DNA of 64,000 nucleotides from Gilliamella sp. B3022 (GTDB lineage Bacteria; Pseudomonadota; Gammaproteobacteria; Enterobacterales; Orbaceae): the NCBI RefSeq assembly GCF_028751545.1, contig NZ_CP071867.1, positions 2,143,306-2,207,305 on the forward strand. Reading direction: 5' to 3'. This document shows, in pieces, positions 41,001 through 52,124 of the stretch. The number at the start of each line of letters is the position of its first letter. Within the stretch, counting starts at the first letter, position 1. The translations under genes and the position numbers were made by a program. The notes under the pieces were generated by a model. The model saw only the letters and a list, made by a program, of their open reading frames with translations. It was not told the DNA's origin and searched no databases.

Positions 41001-41822
41001 GTTAACTAGGTCAGTTTGAATGGTAACTTGATTGAAATGAAAATCTTGCCCTCCTATATGTAATAACCAATCATCTCCACTGAGTCTACTAACATTGATA
41101 TCTAAGGGAATGCTGACTTGAGGTAAGGAACGAATCAATGGTTCATTAAATAATTGATTAATCTGTTCATTGATGGGTAAATTATTTTCTATTTTGTGTT
41201 CTTGAGGTGACGTGTTATCGGAAAAAATTGCACTCAAATTCATAGCAATTGCAGGATAAACGTAAATTTTTTCATTAACCCATATTGCTTTACCCGTAAA
41301 ACTTGACATGCCAAATTGCATATCATCAACGTTTACTTTAACATTGCTAAGCTGAGTAGATTTTAAATCAATCGGTAATGGTGTTTTAATAACAAAACGT
41401 TGTTCTTCGACCGTTGTGTCTGCAATAACGTTTTCTGAAGTTTCAAATTGTTTGGTATCAATCTGAACATTTATTCCTTTTGCATCAAAGTTTTTTAGGC
41501 AGATTTTAGTCTGTATTAAACATGAGCCTGATAATTCAAGAGATGCGTCTTCAACGCTTACATGGACCCCAGTTAAATCTAATGACAGTCCTTTTATCTG
41601 TAAATTATGAAACGATCCCTCAACTTGTTGAATTTTCAGCTCTGGCAGATAGTTATTTAATGCAAACATGGTCAGTTTTACACCTAAACTGGTGTAAATC
41701 ATCACAATGATAAATGTAATTAAAAAAATGAAAATAGACAGTATGATAATACTGCGTTTTTTCCATTTTCCTATTGATTTTGAGTTTTCAGCAACTGCTT
41801 CATTATTAGCATTTTCAGACAT
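38016..41822 (-). CDS. tamB: Translocation and assembly module inner-membrane component TamB
   Basis: AsmA-like bridging protein that works with TamA in outer-membrane homeostasis and anterograde phospholipid transport. 1268 aa (E. coli 1259). A cytoplasmic N-terminus is followed by one membrane anchor (about residues 25-47), then a long beta-rich periplasmic domain, and the C-terminal DUF490/TamB domain from about residue 930 with VTGSSEDPKIDIFSDPAMS and EALSYLIRGQGLD near 1150. The protein ends in a hydrophobic YQFEF strand. It follows tamA with one base between stop and start, so translation is coupled. Confidence 0.96.
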   Translation of the reverse strand: MSENANNEAVAENSKSIGKWKKRSIIILSIFIFLITFIIVMIYTSLGVKLTMFALNNYLPELKIQQVEGSFHNLQIKGLSLDLTGVHVSVEDASLELSGSCLIQTKICLKNFDAKGINVQIDTKQFETSENVIADTTVEEQRFVIKTPLPIDLKSTQLSNVKVNVDDMQFGMSSFTGKAIWVNEKIYVYPAIAMNLSAIFSDNTSPQEHKIENNLPINEQINQLFNEPLIRSLPQVSIPLDINVSRLSGDDWLLHIGGQDFHFNQVTIQTDLVNNHIMVKQVDTNIQSPYINGHASVTGKIILGDDWPLVASVKVDTKENHLDGQFSGKLLGELTAHTSLNGLNQLNIDSHINFVEKYLPVMTKLNGNHIQWPLEGAAQYQLNDFNLTVDGNVQQYNLSAKGSVTGENLPTTTFDIAGNGTNQGAIFNRAIIKLPQGGIAASGNVDWQNSLKWNTKVKLNQVDLTKELPQYPIKLNGQLNTTGKLADDTWQFNVTDLDLKGKIKQADFLANGNLQVDSKHNVAANNLVVIWDKNQINVNGSTEKASLNATMNLASLSLLVDEMQGSIFGNIKMGGTQPNPVIETNLTIDALNMPNISIAKATLSGKIHYQDQLSLQLRLIGNNIGVSNQIFKKANIDLVGNENQHTLSIDLDGNPASLKTLLTGKIDKGHTKWSGNVSNALLNLGNNNSWSLTQPLTLTYDLTQQIPTIGAHCWRNSSSSICLDKPLSPSPNTQTTITLKDIDLARLPIPNEGETKLSGSINGKAEIKFGNSSKIPTIKANIYSNKIFVQQMITNQALPIPFDLFNINAEFNEQQAKLDWRFSLKQLGKINGDMIITDPNNQKKLSGQLIIDNLALAILNPLLDKNEYTKGAINGAIKFSGSLMDPYLTGNINLRQSEIKSNQLPIDIKSATLDIKLNGKSSSLQGVMTTHSGNVNINGNASWQNLDKWQANLTVNGAAMQVTVPPMIVMSIVPDIKINATQDELTLLGKVNIPKGKITVDSLPASSVDVSPDEVMLDKNGNQIEPQKFGMKINSHLEINIGDDVSVDAFGLKAKLKGHLVATQTNKGLDLHGEVLIPNGRFHAYGQDLIIRKGVITFSGPSDRALLDVEAIRNPDSMEKSNITAGIRVTGSSEDPKIDIFSDPAMSQQEALSYLIRGQGLDNSDQSENDMMTALLVGIGTSKTGQYIGDIGNMFGIKNLTLDTQGAGDSSKVVVSGYILPHLQLKYGVGIFDSLATFTLRYRLMPSLYLEATSGLAQALDVIYQFEF

Positions 41823-41823
41823 T

Positions 41824-43542
41824 TTATAATTCGCTTCCTAAACCAATATATAGGTGAATAGAGCCTTTATCTTTTTTGTTTAATGGGGTTGCCAGATCTA
41901 ATTTTATCGGACCGACAGGCGATGACCATCTGATACCAAATCCACTACCCGTATAAAATTTAGCTTTATCAACTTTATCTATGGCTTCACCACTATCAAC
42001 AAATACGGCACCCCACCATGGACCTGATAAATTGTATTGATATTCTGCCGAACCTGTGATGAGTTTAGAAGCACCTTTAAGTTTACCTTTTTTATCCTCT
42101 GGCGAAATTGATTGGTAACGGTAACCACGAATACTTCGATCACCACCAGCAAAAAATCGGAAAGAGGGCGGTACCCTATCAAAATTACTGGCTTGAATTA
42201 TCCCAAAATTCCCCCTAACAATAAAGCGATGAGATTCTTTTAATGAACGGATCCAAGTCTGTTGAGCTTGAAAACGAACTAAATTGATATCTGATCCTAA
42301 TGATTCTGCTGCAGCTTCAACGGAATAACGTTGGGAGTCGCCCCACATAGCTAATAAATTCCCATCACTACGAATACGGGAAAGGCTAAGTGAAGGATAG
42401 TATAAGAAGGTTTTATAACTTGAATCCCCTTGGGTAAAATCATCCCGTAACATATTTAATCCCAAAGCTGTTTGCCATCCTTCAAAGCGATCCCAATTGC
42501 GTAATGCACCAAAAGTATAAGAACGCGAATTGGTATCATTATTGTCAATTTTTTTATAACCACCTTGGATAGTGTAATATTGCTCTAATGGGGATTGTTT
42601 TAAAGGTATTTTATAACTCATGGTTATCGTTTTTTCAGGTGATGATAAAGACAAATTGCTTTGGAAACTTTGCCCTCGACTATTAATCCAAGGCTTACTC
42701 CAACCAATTTTGCTATGTACGCCATTATCCGTTGAGTATCCTAATCCTAAATCCATACTATTTCTTTTACGTGGCAAAGTTGTCACTTCGACGGGAAGTG
42801 TTTTATCCGCTCCTAAATGAGGAAAGTCTGGCGTAACTAGAACAGAATTAAACCAATTGGTTGAATTAAGGCGTTTGTTTAATATTGATAGTTGTTCAGC
42901 CGTATATTTTTCACCTTCTTTAAATGGCACGAGATTAGCCAAATAGTCTTTACGAATTTTCACATTTGGAAAATGAACTTTACCAAATTTGTAACGTTGA
43001 CCTGTATTAAAATCAATATTCCAAAAAGCTTGGTGTTCATAATTAGATACTGCTAGCTGATGCTTAGACATATTAGCATCAAAATATCCTTTTTCTAAAG
43101 ATAAATTAAGTAATGCTTTTTTAAAAGATTCGTAGCTACCATGATTTAAAATATCCCCTTTTTTAGGCAAATCATGTGTTAGCAACTCATTAAAATCTTT
43201 ATCTTGCTCACCTTCACCAGTAATATTTATATTGAGTTGTCCAATTAATATGGGTACGCCAGGTGAAATTTTGACTGTTAATACTTTAGGATCTTGTTCA
43301 AAATATTCAAAACTAGGTGAGTAATATCCCAAAGCTCGAAGCGCTTTTTGTACTTCGCTTTCAAAATAACGTTTGAAATTGGGTGAATTATTAATTTTAT
43401 TTGGTTCGATTAATGAAACACGAGCATCCACATTATCAGCAAGTTCCCCAGATAATCCTTTAATTGATAACTGCATATCAGCATAACAATATGCTGTAGT
43501 CATCATTAAAACGAAACATAATAAATGGGAAAATCGTGACAC
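41824..43542 (-). CDS. tamA: Translocation and assembly module outer-membrane component TamA
   Basis: Omp85-family outer-membrane barrel with three N-terminal POTRA domains, partner of TamB. Signal peptide with a hydrophobic core LLCFVLMMTTAYCYA, POTRA domains to about residue 260, then a 16-strand barrel domain including the FAGGDRSIRGYRYQSISPE motif near 480 and a terminal aromatic/hydrophobic strand. I place the start at GTG 43542 (572 aa), since GAGG lies 5 bases before it; a GTG two codons earlier overlaps that ribosome site. Confidence 0.95.
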   Translation of the reverse strand: MSRFSHLLCFVLMMTTAYCYADMQLSIKGLSGELADNVDARVSLIEPNKINNSPNFKRYFESEVQKALRALGYYSPSFEYFEQDPKVLTVKISPGVPILIGQLNINITGEGEQDKDFNELLTHDLPKKGDILNHGSYESFKKALLNLSLEKGYFDANMSKHQLAVSNYEHQAFWNIDFNTGQRYKFGKVHFPNVKIRKDYLANLVPFKEGEKYTAEQLSILNKRLNSTNWFNSVLVTPDFPHLGADKTLPVEVTTLPRKRNSMDLGLGYSTDNGVHSKIGWSKPWINSRGQSFQSNLSLSSPEKTITMSYKIPLKQSPLEQYYTIQGGYKKIDNNDTNSRSYTFGALRNWDRFEGWQTALGLNMLRDDFTQGDSSYKTFLYYPSLSLSRIRSDGNLLAMWGDSQRYSVEAAAESLGSDINLVRFQAQQTWIRSLKESHRFIVRGNFGIIQASNFDRVPPSFRFFAGGDRSIRGYRYQSISPEDKKGKLKGASKLITGSAEYQYNLSGPWWGAVFVDSGEAIDKVDKAKFYTGSGFGIRWSSPVGPIKLDLATPLNKKDKGSIHLYIGLGSEL

Positions 43543-43676
43543 AAACACCTCGATGGTTTATTTTAGAAATTGTTTAGGGAGCTATTATGGGTTTGTTATG
43601 ACCTATAAATTTAACATATTTGCACTTTTATCGTCTATGAAAAGCTTTGTAAATTAGAGTTAATTCTCCTCGAATA

Positions 43677-44129
43677 TCATTTTCGATGAGGTAACTTTAC
43701 AATCCATTGTTTAAGATTTTCAAGTATCGTTACTAAGTTATATTTTGATAATTCAAAAACCATTGTCCAACTATTTTGTAATTCATCGGAGAATTCAAAA
43801 CAAAAATCCGGTTCAAATTCATAATTGAGTGTAATTGAAATTGTTACAACTTGATTTTTGTAAGAGATAAATGCAAGTGAAAAGTAGGGCTAAGTAAAAC
43901 ATAACTGAGCTTCACTGGGTAACCGATTTTTTGATAAATCATTGAACCAATTGTATAGTTTGTGTAAATCAGCGATTTCTATAACTGAATCGGTTTTTTC
44001 AAACCGATTACTATCTTGTTGAACGAAAACTTTAAGTAAATACCAATTATCTTTGCTGTCAGGGAACTCACAACCGACGATATCAAATTGCAAATTTACT
44101 GTATTTGTAATATCTATTAACTCGATCAT
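43677..44129 (-). pseudogene. WapI-like immunity protein gene interrupted by an in-frame amber codon
   Basis: The frame from ATG 44129 gives 79 codons, then TAG at 43890-43892, then 70 more sense codons in the same frame to a TGA at 43677-43679. The second half (PYFSLAFISYKNQ..., NYEFEPDFCFEFSDE..., WTMVFELSKYNL) reads as natural protein. Orphan immunity proteins of the WapI type carry an F-x-EP-x-L/F motif at this point, so the amber probably replaced a Glu codon (GAG to TAG). The full product would be about 150 aa. No toxin gene is nearby. It is either a recent nonsense pseudogene or dependent on suppression. Family assignment is moderate; the frame continuity is seen directly. Confidence 0.7.
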
Positions 44130-44180
44130 TTATTCGTCCTTACGTGCCATAATGGTTAAATCTTTAAAACAAAACGTTAA

Positions 44181-44720
44181 TCAGGTCTCAAGTAATGTTA
44201 TATGACCAATATAAGGTAAGTGGCGATAATGCTGAGCATAGTCAATACCATAGCCAACTACGAATTCATCTGGAATAGAAAAACCGATATATTTTACGGG
44301 TACATTTACTTCTCGACGGGACGGTTTGTCAAGTAATGTACAAATTTCAATGCTACGGGGATGACGTAATTTTAAAATTGCCATCACTTTACTTAGTGTA
44401 TTGCCTGTATCAATAATATCTTCAACAATCAATACATCTTTATCACGGATATCTTCATCCAAATCTTTTAAAATTTTGACATCACGATTACTCATTACTG
44501 CGTTGCCATAACTTGATGCCGTCATAAAATCGACTTCATGACCAACAGTGATTGCTCGGCTCAAATCCGCCATAAATATGAATGAACCTCGTAAAAGTCC
44601 AACTAAAACAAATTCGTTTTGACTATCTTTATAATCTTGACTGATTTGTTGACTTAATTCAACTACGCGTTTTTTGATATCATCCTCTGATATCATCATT
44701 TTTAATGTGTGTTTTTTCAT
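44181..44720 (-). CDS. hpt: Hypoxanthine phosphoribosyltransferase
   Basis: Purine salvage: hypoxanthine (and guanine weakly) plus PRPP to IMP/GMP. 179 aa (E. coli 178). PRPP-binding motif [14 protein letters not shown] near residue 100, [14 protein letters not shown] near 41 and the C-terminal [15 protein letters not shown]. It reads in the same direction as dapB-tadA upstream, 136 bases away, so it probably has its own promoter. Confidence 0.96.
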   Translation of the reverse strand: MKKHTLKMMISEDDIKKRVVELSQQISQDYKDSQNEFVLVGLLRGSFIFMADLSRAITVGHEVDFMTASSYGNAVMSNRDVKILKDLDEDIRDKDVLIVEDIIDTGNTLSKVMAILKLRHPRSIEICTLLDKPSRREVNVPVKYIGFSIPDEFVVGYGIDYAQHYRHLPYIGHITLLET

Positions 44721-44856
44721 TAATTCTGCTCAAAATAACGTTTAAAAAAATCGAACTAGATTTTAGCAATTTTCCTTCCTAAAAAGAATAAGTAGGCAAT
44801 TTTTTATTGAATAAATAAGAGACTGCTTGTTTTTTTACTGAAACGTATGGTTAACC

Positions 44857-45348
<492 letters not shown>

Positions 45349-45354
45349 CTAAAT

Positions 45355-46640
<1,286 letters not shown>

Positions 46641-46647
46641 TCATAAC

Positions 46648-46677
46648 TAAAAAGAGAATGGACGCTTTTGCGTCCAT
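46648..46677 (-). terminator. Intrinsic terminator of fklB
   Basis: Perfect 8-bp ATGGACGC/GCGTCCAT stem with a 4-base loop; on the minus strand it is followed by TCTCTTTTT. Confidence 0.8.
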
Positions 46678-46683
46678 AATTAT

Positions 46684-47295
46684 TTATAGAACTTTCAATA
46701 ATTCAACATCAAAGATTAATGTACTGTAGGGTGGAATTGATGCGCCAGCACCTTGTGGCCCATATGCAAGTTCTTGAGGAATATACAAACGCCATTTCGA
46801 ACCTTCAGGCATAAGTTGTAAAGCTTCAACCCAACCAGGTATCACGCCATTAACAGGGAATTCAGCAGGTTGACCCCGTTCAACAGAACTGTCAAACACG
46901 GTACCATCAATTAATTGACCAGTATAATGAACTTGTACACGATCAGTTGCTTTAGGTAGTGCACCTTCACCAACAGTAATGATTTCATACTGTAAACCAG
47001 ATTCGGTCGATTTGATGCCATCTTTTTTTAGATTTTCGGTAAGAAAATCCTTGCCTTCTTGCGCAATTTTTTCGGCTTGTTTGGCTTTTTCTTTCGTTGC
47101 TTGTTCATGTACATGGCGCAGTGCATCATGCAATTCTTGTAGTGGAAGTGCAGGTTGATTACCTGTTAAGACATCTTCCATTGCAAATTTTAATGCATTG
47201 AGATCTAAATTATTTAGGCCTGAATCTTTTAATTGTTGACCAATTTGTAATCCAATAGCATAACTTGCTTTTTGATCGATTGTTTCTAATTTCAT
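46684..47295 (-). CDS. fklB: FKBP-type peptidyl-prolyl isomerase FklB
   Basis: 203 aa. N-terminal dimerisation domain (residues 1-85, [18 protein letters not shown]) followed by a linker helix and the FKBP domain, with [16 protein letters not shown] near 125, the active-site VIPGWVEAL and the [21 protein letters not shown] end. No signal peptide, so this is the cytoplasmic FklB type rather than periplasmic FkpA. A terminator follows. Confidence 0.93.
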   Translation of the reverse strand: MKLETIDQKASYAIGLQIGQQLKDSGLNNLDLNALKFAMEDVLTGNQPALPLQELHDALRHVHEQATKEKAKQAEKIAQEGKDFLTENLKKDGIKSTESGLQYEIITVGEGALPKATDRVQVHYTGQLIDGTVFDSSVERGQPAEFPVNGVIPGWVEALQLMPEGSKWRLYIPQELAYGPQGAGASIPPYSTLIFDVELLKVL

Positions 47296-47507
47296 TTTTT
47301 ACCTTTAATGGTTAATGGATAGAATTTATAAATAGATTAATTAGTTTGTAGATAAGGAAATAAATGTCAAGCAGTAATTTAAATTAACAAAGTAGGATTA
47401 CTGTTTTATTACACAATTGGGAAAGAATTTATTAATTTGGCTAGCACTCAGCTAAAATATCAGCGATAATATGCAACATTAAATTCTCAAAAATAGGTTA
47501 AGTGTAG

Positions 47508-47930
47508 ATGCCGTTTCGTAAATTTACCTCGTTTGTAATTTTAACTAGTATTTTATTAACTGGTTGTTCAGTTGTTGAACATTGGGTGTATCGACCTGAC
47601 ATCAATCAAGGTAATTATGTGACACCAGAAGCAATTGATTTATTAAAAGTTGGTCAAACAAAAGATCAAGTTGTCTTTATTTTGGGCGCACCAATGTTAA
47701 CTTCCATTTTCGGTGATAATGTTTGGTATTATGTTTTCCGTCAACAGCCACAGCATGAAAATATTAGTCAAAGAACGTATTCCATTTATTTTGATGAAAT
47801 GGGTAAAGTGACAGACATTAAAGTTTCAGCATTGGAAGGTTCAAAATCTTTAGAAGAAATGAATAAACAAGAAATCTCGGATCATGTTGAAATACAATCT
47901 GATGATGGCGATAGTCTCAATAATCAATAA
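47508..47930 (+). CDS. bamE: Outer membrane protein assembly factor BamE
   Basis: Lipoprotein subunit of the BAM complex. Lipoprotein signal with lipobox LTGC (Cys20), then the BamE domain: YRPDINQGNYVTPEAIDLLKVGQTKDQVVFILGAPML, VWYYVFRQQP, and YFDEMGKVTDIK. At 140 aa it is longer than E. coli BamE (113) through an acidic C-terminal tail (SLEEMNKQEISDHVEIQSDDGD). A terminator follows 48 bases downstream. Confidence 0.94.
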   Translation: MPFRKFTSFVILTSILLTGCSVVEHWVYRPDINQGNYVTPEAIDLLKVGQTKDQVVFILGAPMLTSIFGDNVWYYVFRQQPQHENISQRTYSIYFDEMGKVTDIKVSALEGSKSLEEMNKQEISDHVEIQSDDGDSLNNQ

Positions 47931-48516
47931 CCATTTAATCTACCATCTTGATCGCATTCTTATTGCATTTTTAAGGAGAAACCTCGTGAAATCTCGAGGT
48001 TTTTACTCTCTATGTTTAAAACAGTGAAACATGATGAAGATAAACTGTCGTGACTGGCAATCTGCATTTAATAGGAGTAATGAGAAAAAGAAGCAATAAA
48101 TACAAGTATCATTTAAAATATTTAAAAATAAATGTTTACAAATAAAAGTGGTTGAGTAGAATTTTTAATCATCATGAATTGTTGTAATGGTTGCAACAAA
48201 ATCCCCCATCTCTTTGCAGATTTACGGCTAAACTAAATGAACTTTGTGCTTTAACCGTTTTACACCAGCGATAACTGTTGGAATACCGATAATAGATTTA
48301 ATGCTACCTAAACAAGAAAGCCCATTACTTATTATAACAATAACTCGAAAACTCAGTTGCATAGATGCAATAAATCTTATCTGTTATTATTAAATTTTCT
48401 CCAGTGTTAATTGAAATAATGCTTGTTTCATTGATATCTCTATTAATTCCTTATATTATGGATCTCGATCTAAATTAAAGAATAAGTTAATACTTTTTTT
48501 TTATGTCGAGGTAAGT
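47931..48516. other. bamE-dusA intergenic region
   Basis: 586 bases with no intact gene; the bamE terminator is at the left end. The rest is AT-rich with stops in all frames. A possible -10 (TATATTATGG) near 48456 may serve dusA. I see no RNA gene. Confidence 0.5.
47979..48004 (+). terminator. Intrinsic terminator of bamE
   Basis: AAACCTCG/CGAGGTTT stem with an 8-base loop and a continuing T run. Confidence 0.85.
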
Positions 48517-49485
48517 TTGCAAAAAAAAATCAATTTAAATCATTTCTCTGTTGCACCCATGCTGGATCTAACTGATAAACACTGTCGTTATTTTCATCGA
48601 ATTTTAACCAAACAAACGCTTTTGTATACCGAAATGGTCACAACGGGCGCAATATTATTTGGTAAAGGTGATTATTTGGCTTTCAACTATGAAGAGCATC
48701 CAATTAGTTTACAATTAGGAGGTAGCGATCCTAAAGCACTTGCACAATGCGCAAAATTGGCACAACAACGTGGATATGACGAAATCAATTTAAATGTGGG
48801 TTGCCCATCAGATCGTGTGCAAAATGGTATGTTTGGTGCATGTTTAATGAGGAAAGCTGATTTAGTAGCGGATTGTGTTGAGCAGATGCAAGATCAGATC
48901 GATATACCCATTACAGTTAAAACACGAATTGGAATTGATGATTTTGACAGTTATGATTTTTTGCGTAGATTTATTGATACAGTTATGCCTTATACCAATA
49001 CTTTTATTGTTCATGCTCGAAAAGCATGGTTATCTGGCTTAAGTCCTAAAGAAAATCGTGAAGTGCCACCACTTGATTATGATCGTGTGTATCAGCTTAA
49101 GCAAGATTACCCAAACTTAACTATTGCTATTAATGGTGGCATAAAAACTCTGGATGAAATTAAACAACATCTAAGTCATGTCGATGGCGTCATGGTTGGG
49201 CGAGAAGCGTATCAAAATCCATTATTGCTCACCCATATTGACTCACAGATTTTTGGATCTGATTTGCCAATCATCGAACCTAAAACAGCGATTCGGGCAC
49301 TTTATCCTTACCTTGAACAACAACTAATACAAGGTGTCCAGCTAAATCATATTATGCGCCATACACTGGGTATTTTTAATGGTTGTAAAGGGGCAAGACA
49401 ATGGCGTCGTTACCTTAGCGAAAATGCTCATAAAAAAGGTGCAGGTATTGAGGTTGTAGAAACAGCGTTATCCTTTATTCAATAA
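48517..49485 (+). CDS. dusA: tRNA-dihydrouridine(20/20a) synthase
   Basis: Flavin enzyme reducing U20/U20a in the tRNA D-loop. 322 aa, with [17 protein letters not shown] at the N-terminus, [15 protein letters not shown], the catalytic Cys in [21 protein letters not shown] near residue 96, [17 protein letters not shown] and [14 protein letters not shown] near the end. The start is TTG 48517: GAGG lies five bases before it, and the nearer ATG at 48503 is out of frame. A TTG start may keep expression low. Confidence 0.95.
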   Translation: MQKKINLNHFSVAPMLDLTDKHCRYFHRILTKQTLLYTEMVTTGAILFGKGDYLAFNYEEHPISLQLGGSDPKALAQCAKLAQQRGYDEINLNVGCPSDRVQNGMFGACLMRKADLVADCVEQMQDQIDIPITVKTRIGIDDFDSYDFLRRFIDTVMPYTNTFIVHARKAWLSGLSPKENREVPPLDYDRVYQLKQDYPNLTIAINGGIKTLDEIKQHLSHVDGVMVGREAYQNPLLLTHIDSQIFGSDLPIIEPKTAIRALYPYLEQQLIQGVQLNHIMRHTLGIFNGCKGARQWRRYLSENAHKKGAGIEVVETALSFIQ

Positions 49486-49569
49486 AATTTATGTCTAATT
49501 TGTTACAATTGCACGCAGCTACTGTATCGTTATATACTAGCCGCCAATTTTCTTAATGGTTTATATTCT

Positions 49570-51585
49570 GTGCGTTTAAATTTAAGTCAACAAAAAGCGG
49601 TTGAATATGTTTCAGGTCCATGCCTTGTTCTTGCTGGTGCTGGATCTGGAAAAACTCGGGTTATTATTAATAAAATTGCCTATTTAATTCGGGTTAAAGA
49701 GTATTTACCAAGACATATTGTTGCAGTTACTTTTACCAATAAAGCTGCACGTGAAATGAAAGAACGTATCGCTCAGTCAATCAATAAACAAGAGGCAAGA
49801 GGACTAAAAATCTCCACCTTCCATACTTTAGGACTTGATATTGTTCGGAAAGAATATCAACATCTAGGAATCAAATCCAATTTTTCATTATTTGATGATC
49901 ACGATCAAACGGCGTTACTGAAAGAATTGACTCAGAAATGGTTGGAAGGCGATAAAGATCTCATTAATCAACTACGCGCTACTATATCAAACTGGAAAAA
50001 TGATATCGTTGATTCAACCATTGCTATGGCACGGGCTCAAACCAATAAAGAAAAGCTTTTTGCTCATTGCTACCAACTCTACGAAAAACAATTAAAAGCG
50101 TGTAGCATATTGGATTTTGATGATCTAATTTTATTACCAACTATATTATTAAAAAATAACGAAGAAGTCCGCGAAAAATGGCAAAATCGAATACGTTATT
50201 TGTTGGTAGATGAATACCAAGATACTAACACAAGTCAATATGAATTTATTAAGTTACTGGTTGGTGACAGAGCGAAATTTACAGTAGTCGGGGATGATGA
50301 TCAATCTATTTATTCCTGGCGTGGTGCCCGTCCACAAAATTTAGTTTTACTTAACCAAGATTTTCCTAATTTAGAAGTCATCAAACTGGAACAAAATTAT
50401 CGTTCATCTGGTCGTATATTAAAAGTGGCCAATATTTTAATCGAAAATAATCCTCACATTTTTGAAAAAAAGCTCTTTTCTGAACTGCATTATGGTGAAA
50501 CATTACGTGTCCTATCTGCGGATAATGAAGAGTCTGAAGCTGAAAAAGTAGTAAATGATCTGATTGGACATCGTTTTGCTAACAACAGCCATTATGGTCA
50601 ATATGCCATATTATATCGAGGTAATCATCAATCTCGCTTAATAGAGAAAATGCTAATGCAATATCGCATTCCATATCGAATCTCAGGGGGTACTTCATTT
50701 TTTGCGCGTATTGAAATTAAAGATCTTATGGCATATTTGCGTTTATTGACCAATCCAGATGATGATAATGCTTTTATCCGTATTATTAATACTCCAAAAC
50801 GGGAAATCGGTCCGGTAACGATTCAAAAACTGGGTGAATGGGCAAATCATCGAGGTGTGAGTTTATATCAAGCAAGTCATGATATGGGCTTGAAGGAACT
50901 ACTTTCGAGTAAACGGATGGAAACGTTGCTTACTTTTATTCATTGGTTTGATTCATTAATTGAAAAATCACATACAGATCCAATGGATACCATCCATGAA
51001 CTATTACATGGCATTCATTACGAAAGTTGGATCTATGAAACCTCAGCATCGCCCACAGCAGGTCAGATGCGAATGCGTAACGTTGAACAATTAGTTACTT
51101 GGTTAAATGAAATGTTACAAGGTGATGATATTGACGAAAGTATGACCTTAGAACAAGCTGTAGCAAGATTTACTTTGCGTGATATGCTAGAGCGTAATGA
51201 AACCGAAGAAGGTCTGGATCAAGTACAGCTTATGACATTACACGCTTCGAAAGGTTTGGAATTTCCCTATGTTTATCTGATTGGCATGTCCGAAGGACTC
51301 TTACCGCATCAAACGAGTATCGACGAAGATAATATCGAAGAAGAACGTCGTCTTGCATATGTTGGTATAACCCGAGCACAGCGTGAGCTGACATTTTCAT
51401 TTAGTCGCCAACGTAAACAGTTTGGTGAAACGGTATATGTTGAGCCAAGTCGATTCTTATTAGAATTACCCCAGGATGATTTAGCTTGGCACAATCAGAC
51501 AAACGCGTTATCGCCTGAACAGAAAATGCAACAAGCTCAAAGTCGACTAGCAATGCTAAAAGCTCAAATAGCCAATGCGAAATAA
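49570..51585 (+). CDS. rep: ATP-dependent DNA helicase Rep
   Basis: 3'-5' superfamily 1 helicase that helps replication past bound proteins. 671 aa (E. coli 673). Walker A GAGSGKTR near residue 22, motif Ia [13 protein letters not shown], motif [10 protein letters not shown], motif [20 protein letters not shown], motif [13 protein letters not shown], motif [20 protein letters not shown] and motif [14 protein letters not shown]. The start codon is GTG ([12 protein letters not shown], matching E. coli MRLNPGQQQAVE). It follows dusA by 84 bases. Confidence 0.97.
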   Translation: MRLNLSQQKAVEYVSGPCLVLAGAGSGKTRVIINKIAYLIRVKEYLPRHIVAVTFTNKAAREMKERIAQSINKQEARGLKISTFHTLGLDIVRKEYQHLGIKSNFSLFDDHDQTALLKELTQKWLEGDKDLINQLRATISNWKNDIVDSTIAMARAQTNKEKLFAHCYQLYEKQLKACSILDFDDLILLPTILLKNNEEVREKWQNRIRYLLVDEYQDTNTSQYEFIKLLVGDRAKFTVVGDDDQSIYSWRGARPQNLVLLNQDFPNLEVIKLEQNYRSSGRILKVANILIENNPHIFEKKLFSELHYGETLRVLSADNEESEAEKVVNDLIGHRFANNSHYGQYAILYRGNHQSRLIEKMLMQYRIPYRISGGTSFFARIEIKDLMAYLRLLTNPDDDNAFIRIINTPKREIGPVTIQKLGEWANHRGVSLYQASHDMGLKELLSSKRMETLLTFIHWFDSLIEKSHTDPMDTIHELLHGIHYESWIYETSASPTAGQMRMRNVEQLVTWLNEMLQGDDIDESMTLEQAVARFTLRDMLERNETEEGLDQVQLMTLHASKGLEFPYVYLIGMSEGLLPHQTSIDEDNIEEERRLAYVGITRAQRELTFSFSRQRKQFGETVYVEPSRFLLELPQDDLAWHNQTNALSPEQKMQQAQSRLAMLKAQIANAK

Positions 51586-51822
51586 GCGACTTCCATATCG
51601 GATAAAATAAGTAAGCAATAAAGTTATTTCACTCACTTATAACTGAAATTTAAAGTGAAAAGTTGAGGAAATGGGATATAGGTTGAAGACTAAAAATAAA
51701 AAATCCCCTTTTTTGTTAATTGTTAATATTAAATTTAACATCAAAAAATTTTTTATTAACAAGGTTATCTGGTTAAATTGATGATATTTTGTCTATCTAA
51801 CTTAGTAAACCTCTAAAAAACG

Positions 51823-51850
51823 TTGACGGATCAAAAAAGCTTTATATAAT
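51823..51850 (+). promoter_or_regulatory. tRNA-Arg promoter
   Basis: -35 TTGACG (51823-51828), 16-base spacer, -10 TATAAT (51845-51850), about 31 bases before the mature tRNA 5' end. Confidence 0.75.
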
Positions 51851-51881
51851 ACTCTACGCTAATTTAGTAAATCCAATCCGC

Positions 51882-51958
51882 GTCTCCTTAGCTCAGCTGG
51901 ATAGAGCAACGGCCTTCTAAGCCGTAGGTCACAGGTTCGAATCCTGTAGGGGACGCCA
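51882..51958 (+). tRNA. tRNA-Arg, anticodon TCT
   Basis: Complete cloverleaf: acceptor GTCTCCT/AGGGGAC, D-arm AGCTCAGCTGGATAGAGCA, anticodon stem ACGGC/GCCGT with loop CTTCTAA (anticodon TCT at 51916-51918), T-arm CAGGTTCGAATCCTG, discriminator G and encoded CCA. It reads AGA codons. Its 3' end is next to a P4-type integrase gene, so it is the likely attachment site (attL) of the element that follows. Confidence 0.97.
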
Positions 51959-51965
51959 TTCCATC

Positions 51966-51990
51966 TACGACTCAATACGACTCAATACGA
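51966..51990 (+). repeat. Three phased TACGA repeats, probable integrase arm sites
   Basis: TACGA occurs at 51966, 51976 and 51986, exactly 10 bases apart, in the unit CTCAATACGA. It lies directly after the tRNA attachment site. Confidence 0.6.
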
Positions 51991-52029
51991 TTAGAACCTT
52001 ATTTAGCCTGATATTTTAATGTTTTTTAA

Positions 52030-52064
52030 TACGACCAGATACGATTGTATACGATTGACAACGA
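52030..52064 (+). repeat. Second group of phased TACGA repeats, probable integrase arm sites
   Basis: TACGA at 52030, 52040 and 52050 and a variant AACGA at 52060, again at a 10-base pitch and on the same face of the helix as each other. It lies between the attachment site and the integrase gene, where arm-type binding sites are expected. Confidence 0.6.
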
Positions 52065-52074
52065 CAATCTATTA

Positions 52075-52120
52075 ACGGTATATTTACGGTATATTTTAAT
52101 ACCGCAACAAAAAATACCGT
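52075..52120 (+). promoter_or_regulatory. ACGGTAT/ATACCGT repeats upstream of the integrase gene
   Basis: ACGGTAT at 52075 and 52086 (11 bases apart) faces ATACCG at 52099 and ATACCGT at 52114, ending 4 bases before the integrase ATG. Two direct and two inverted copies look like an operator, possibly for the AlpA-like protein or for integrase autoregulation. Confidence 0.5.
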
Positions 52121-52124
52121 AATT

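Noticed and set aside
48503-48517. ATG at 48503 as the dusA start
   Set aside because: It is out of frame with the DusA sequence; TTG 48517 is in frame and well spaced from GAGG.
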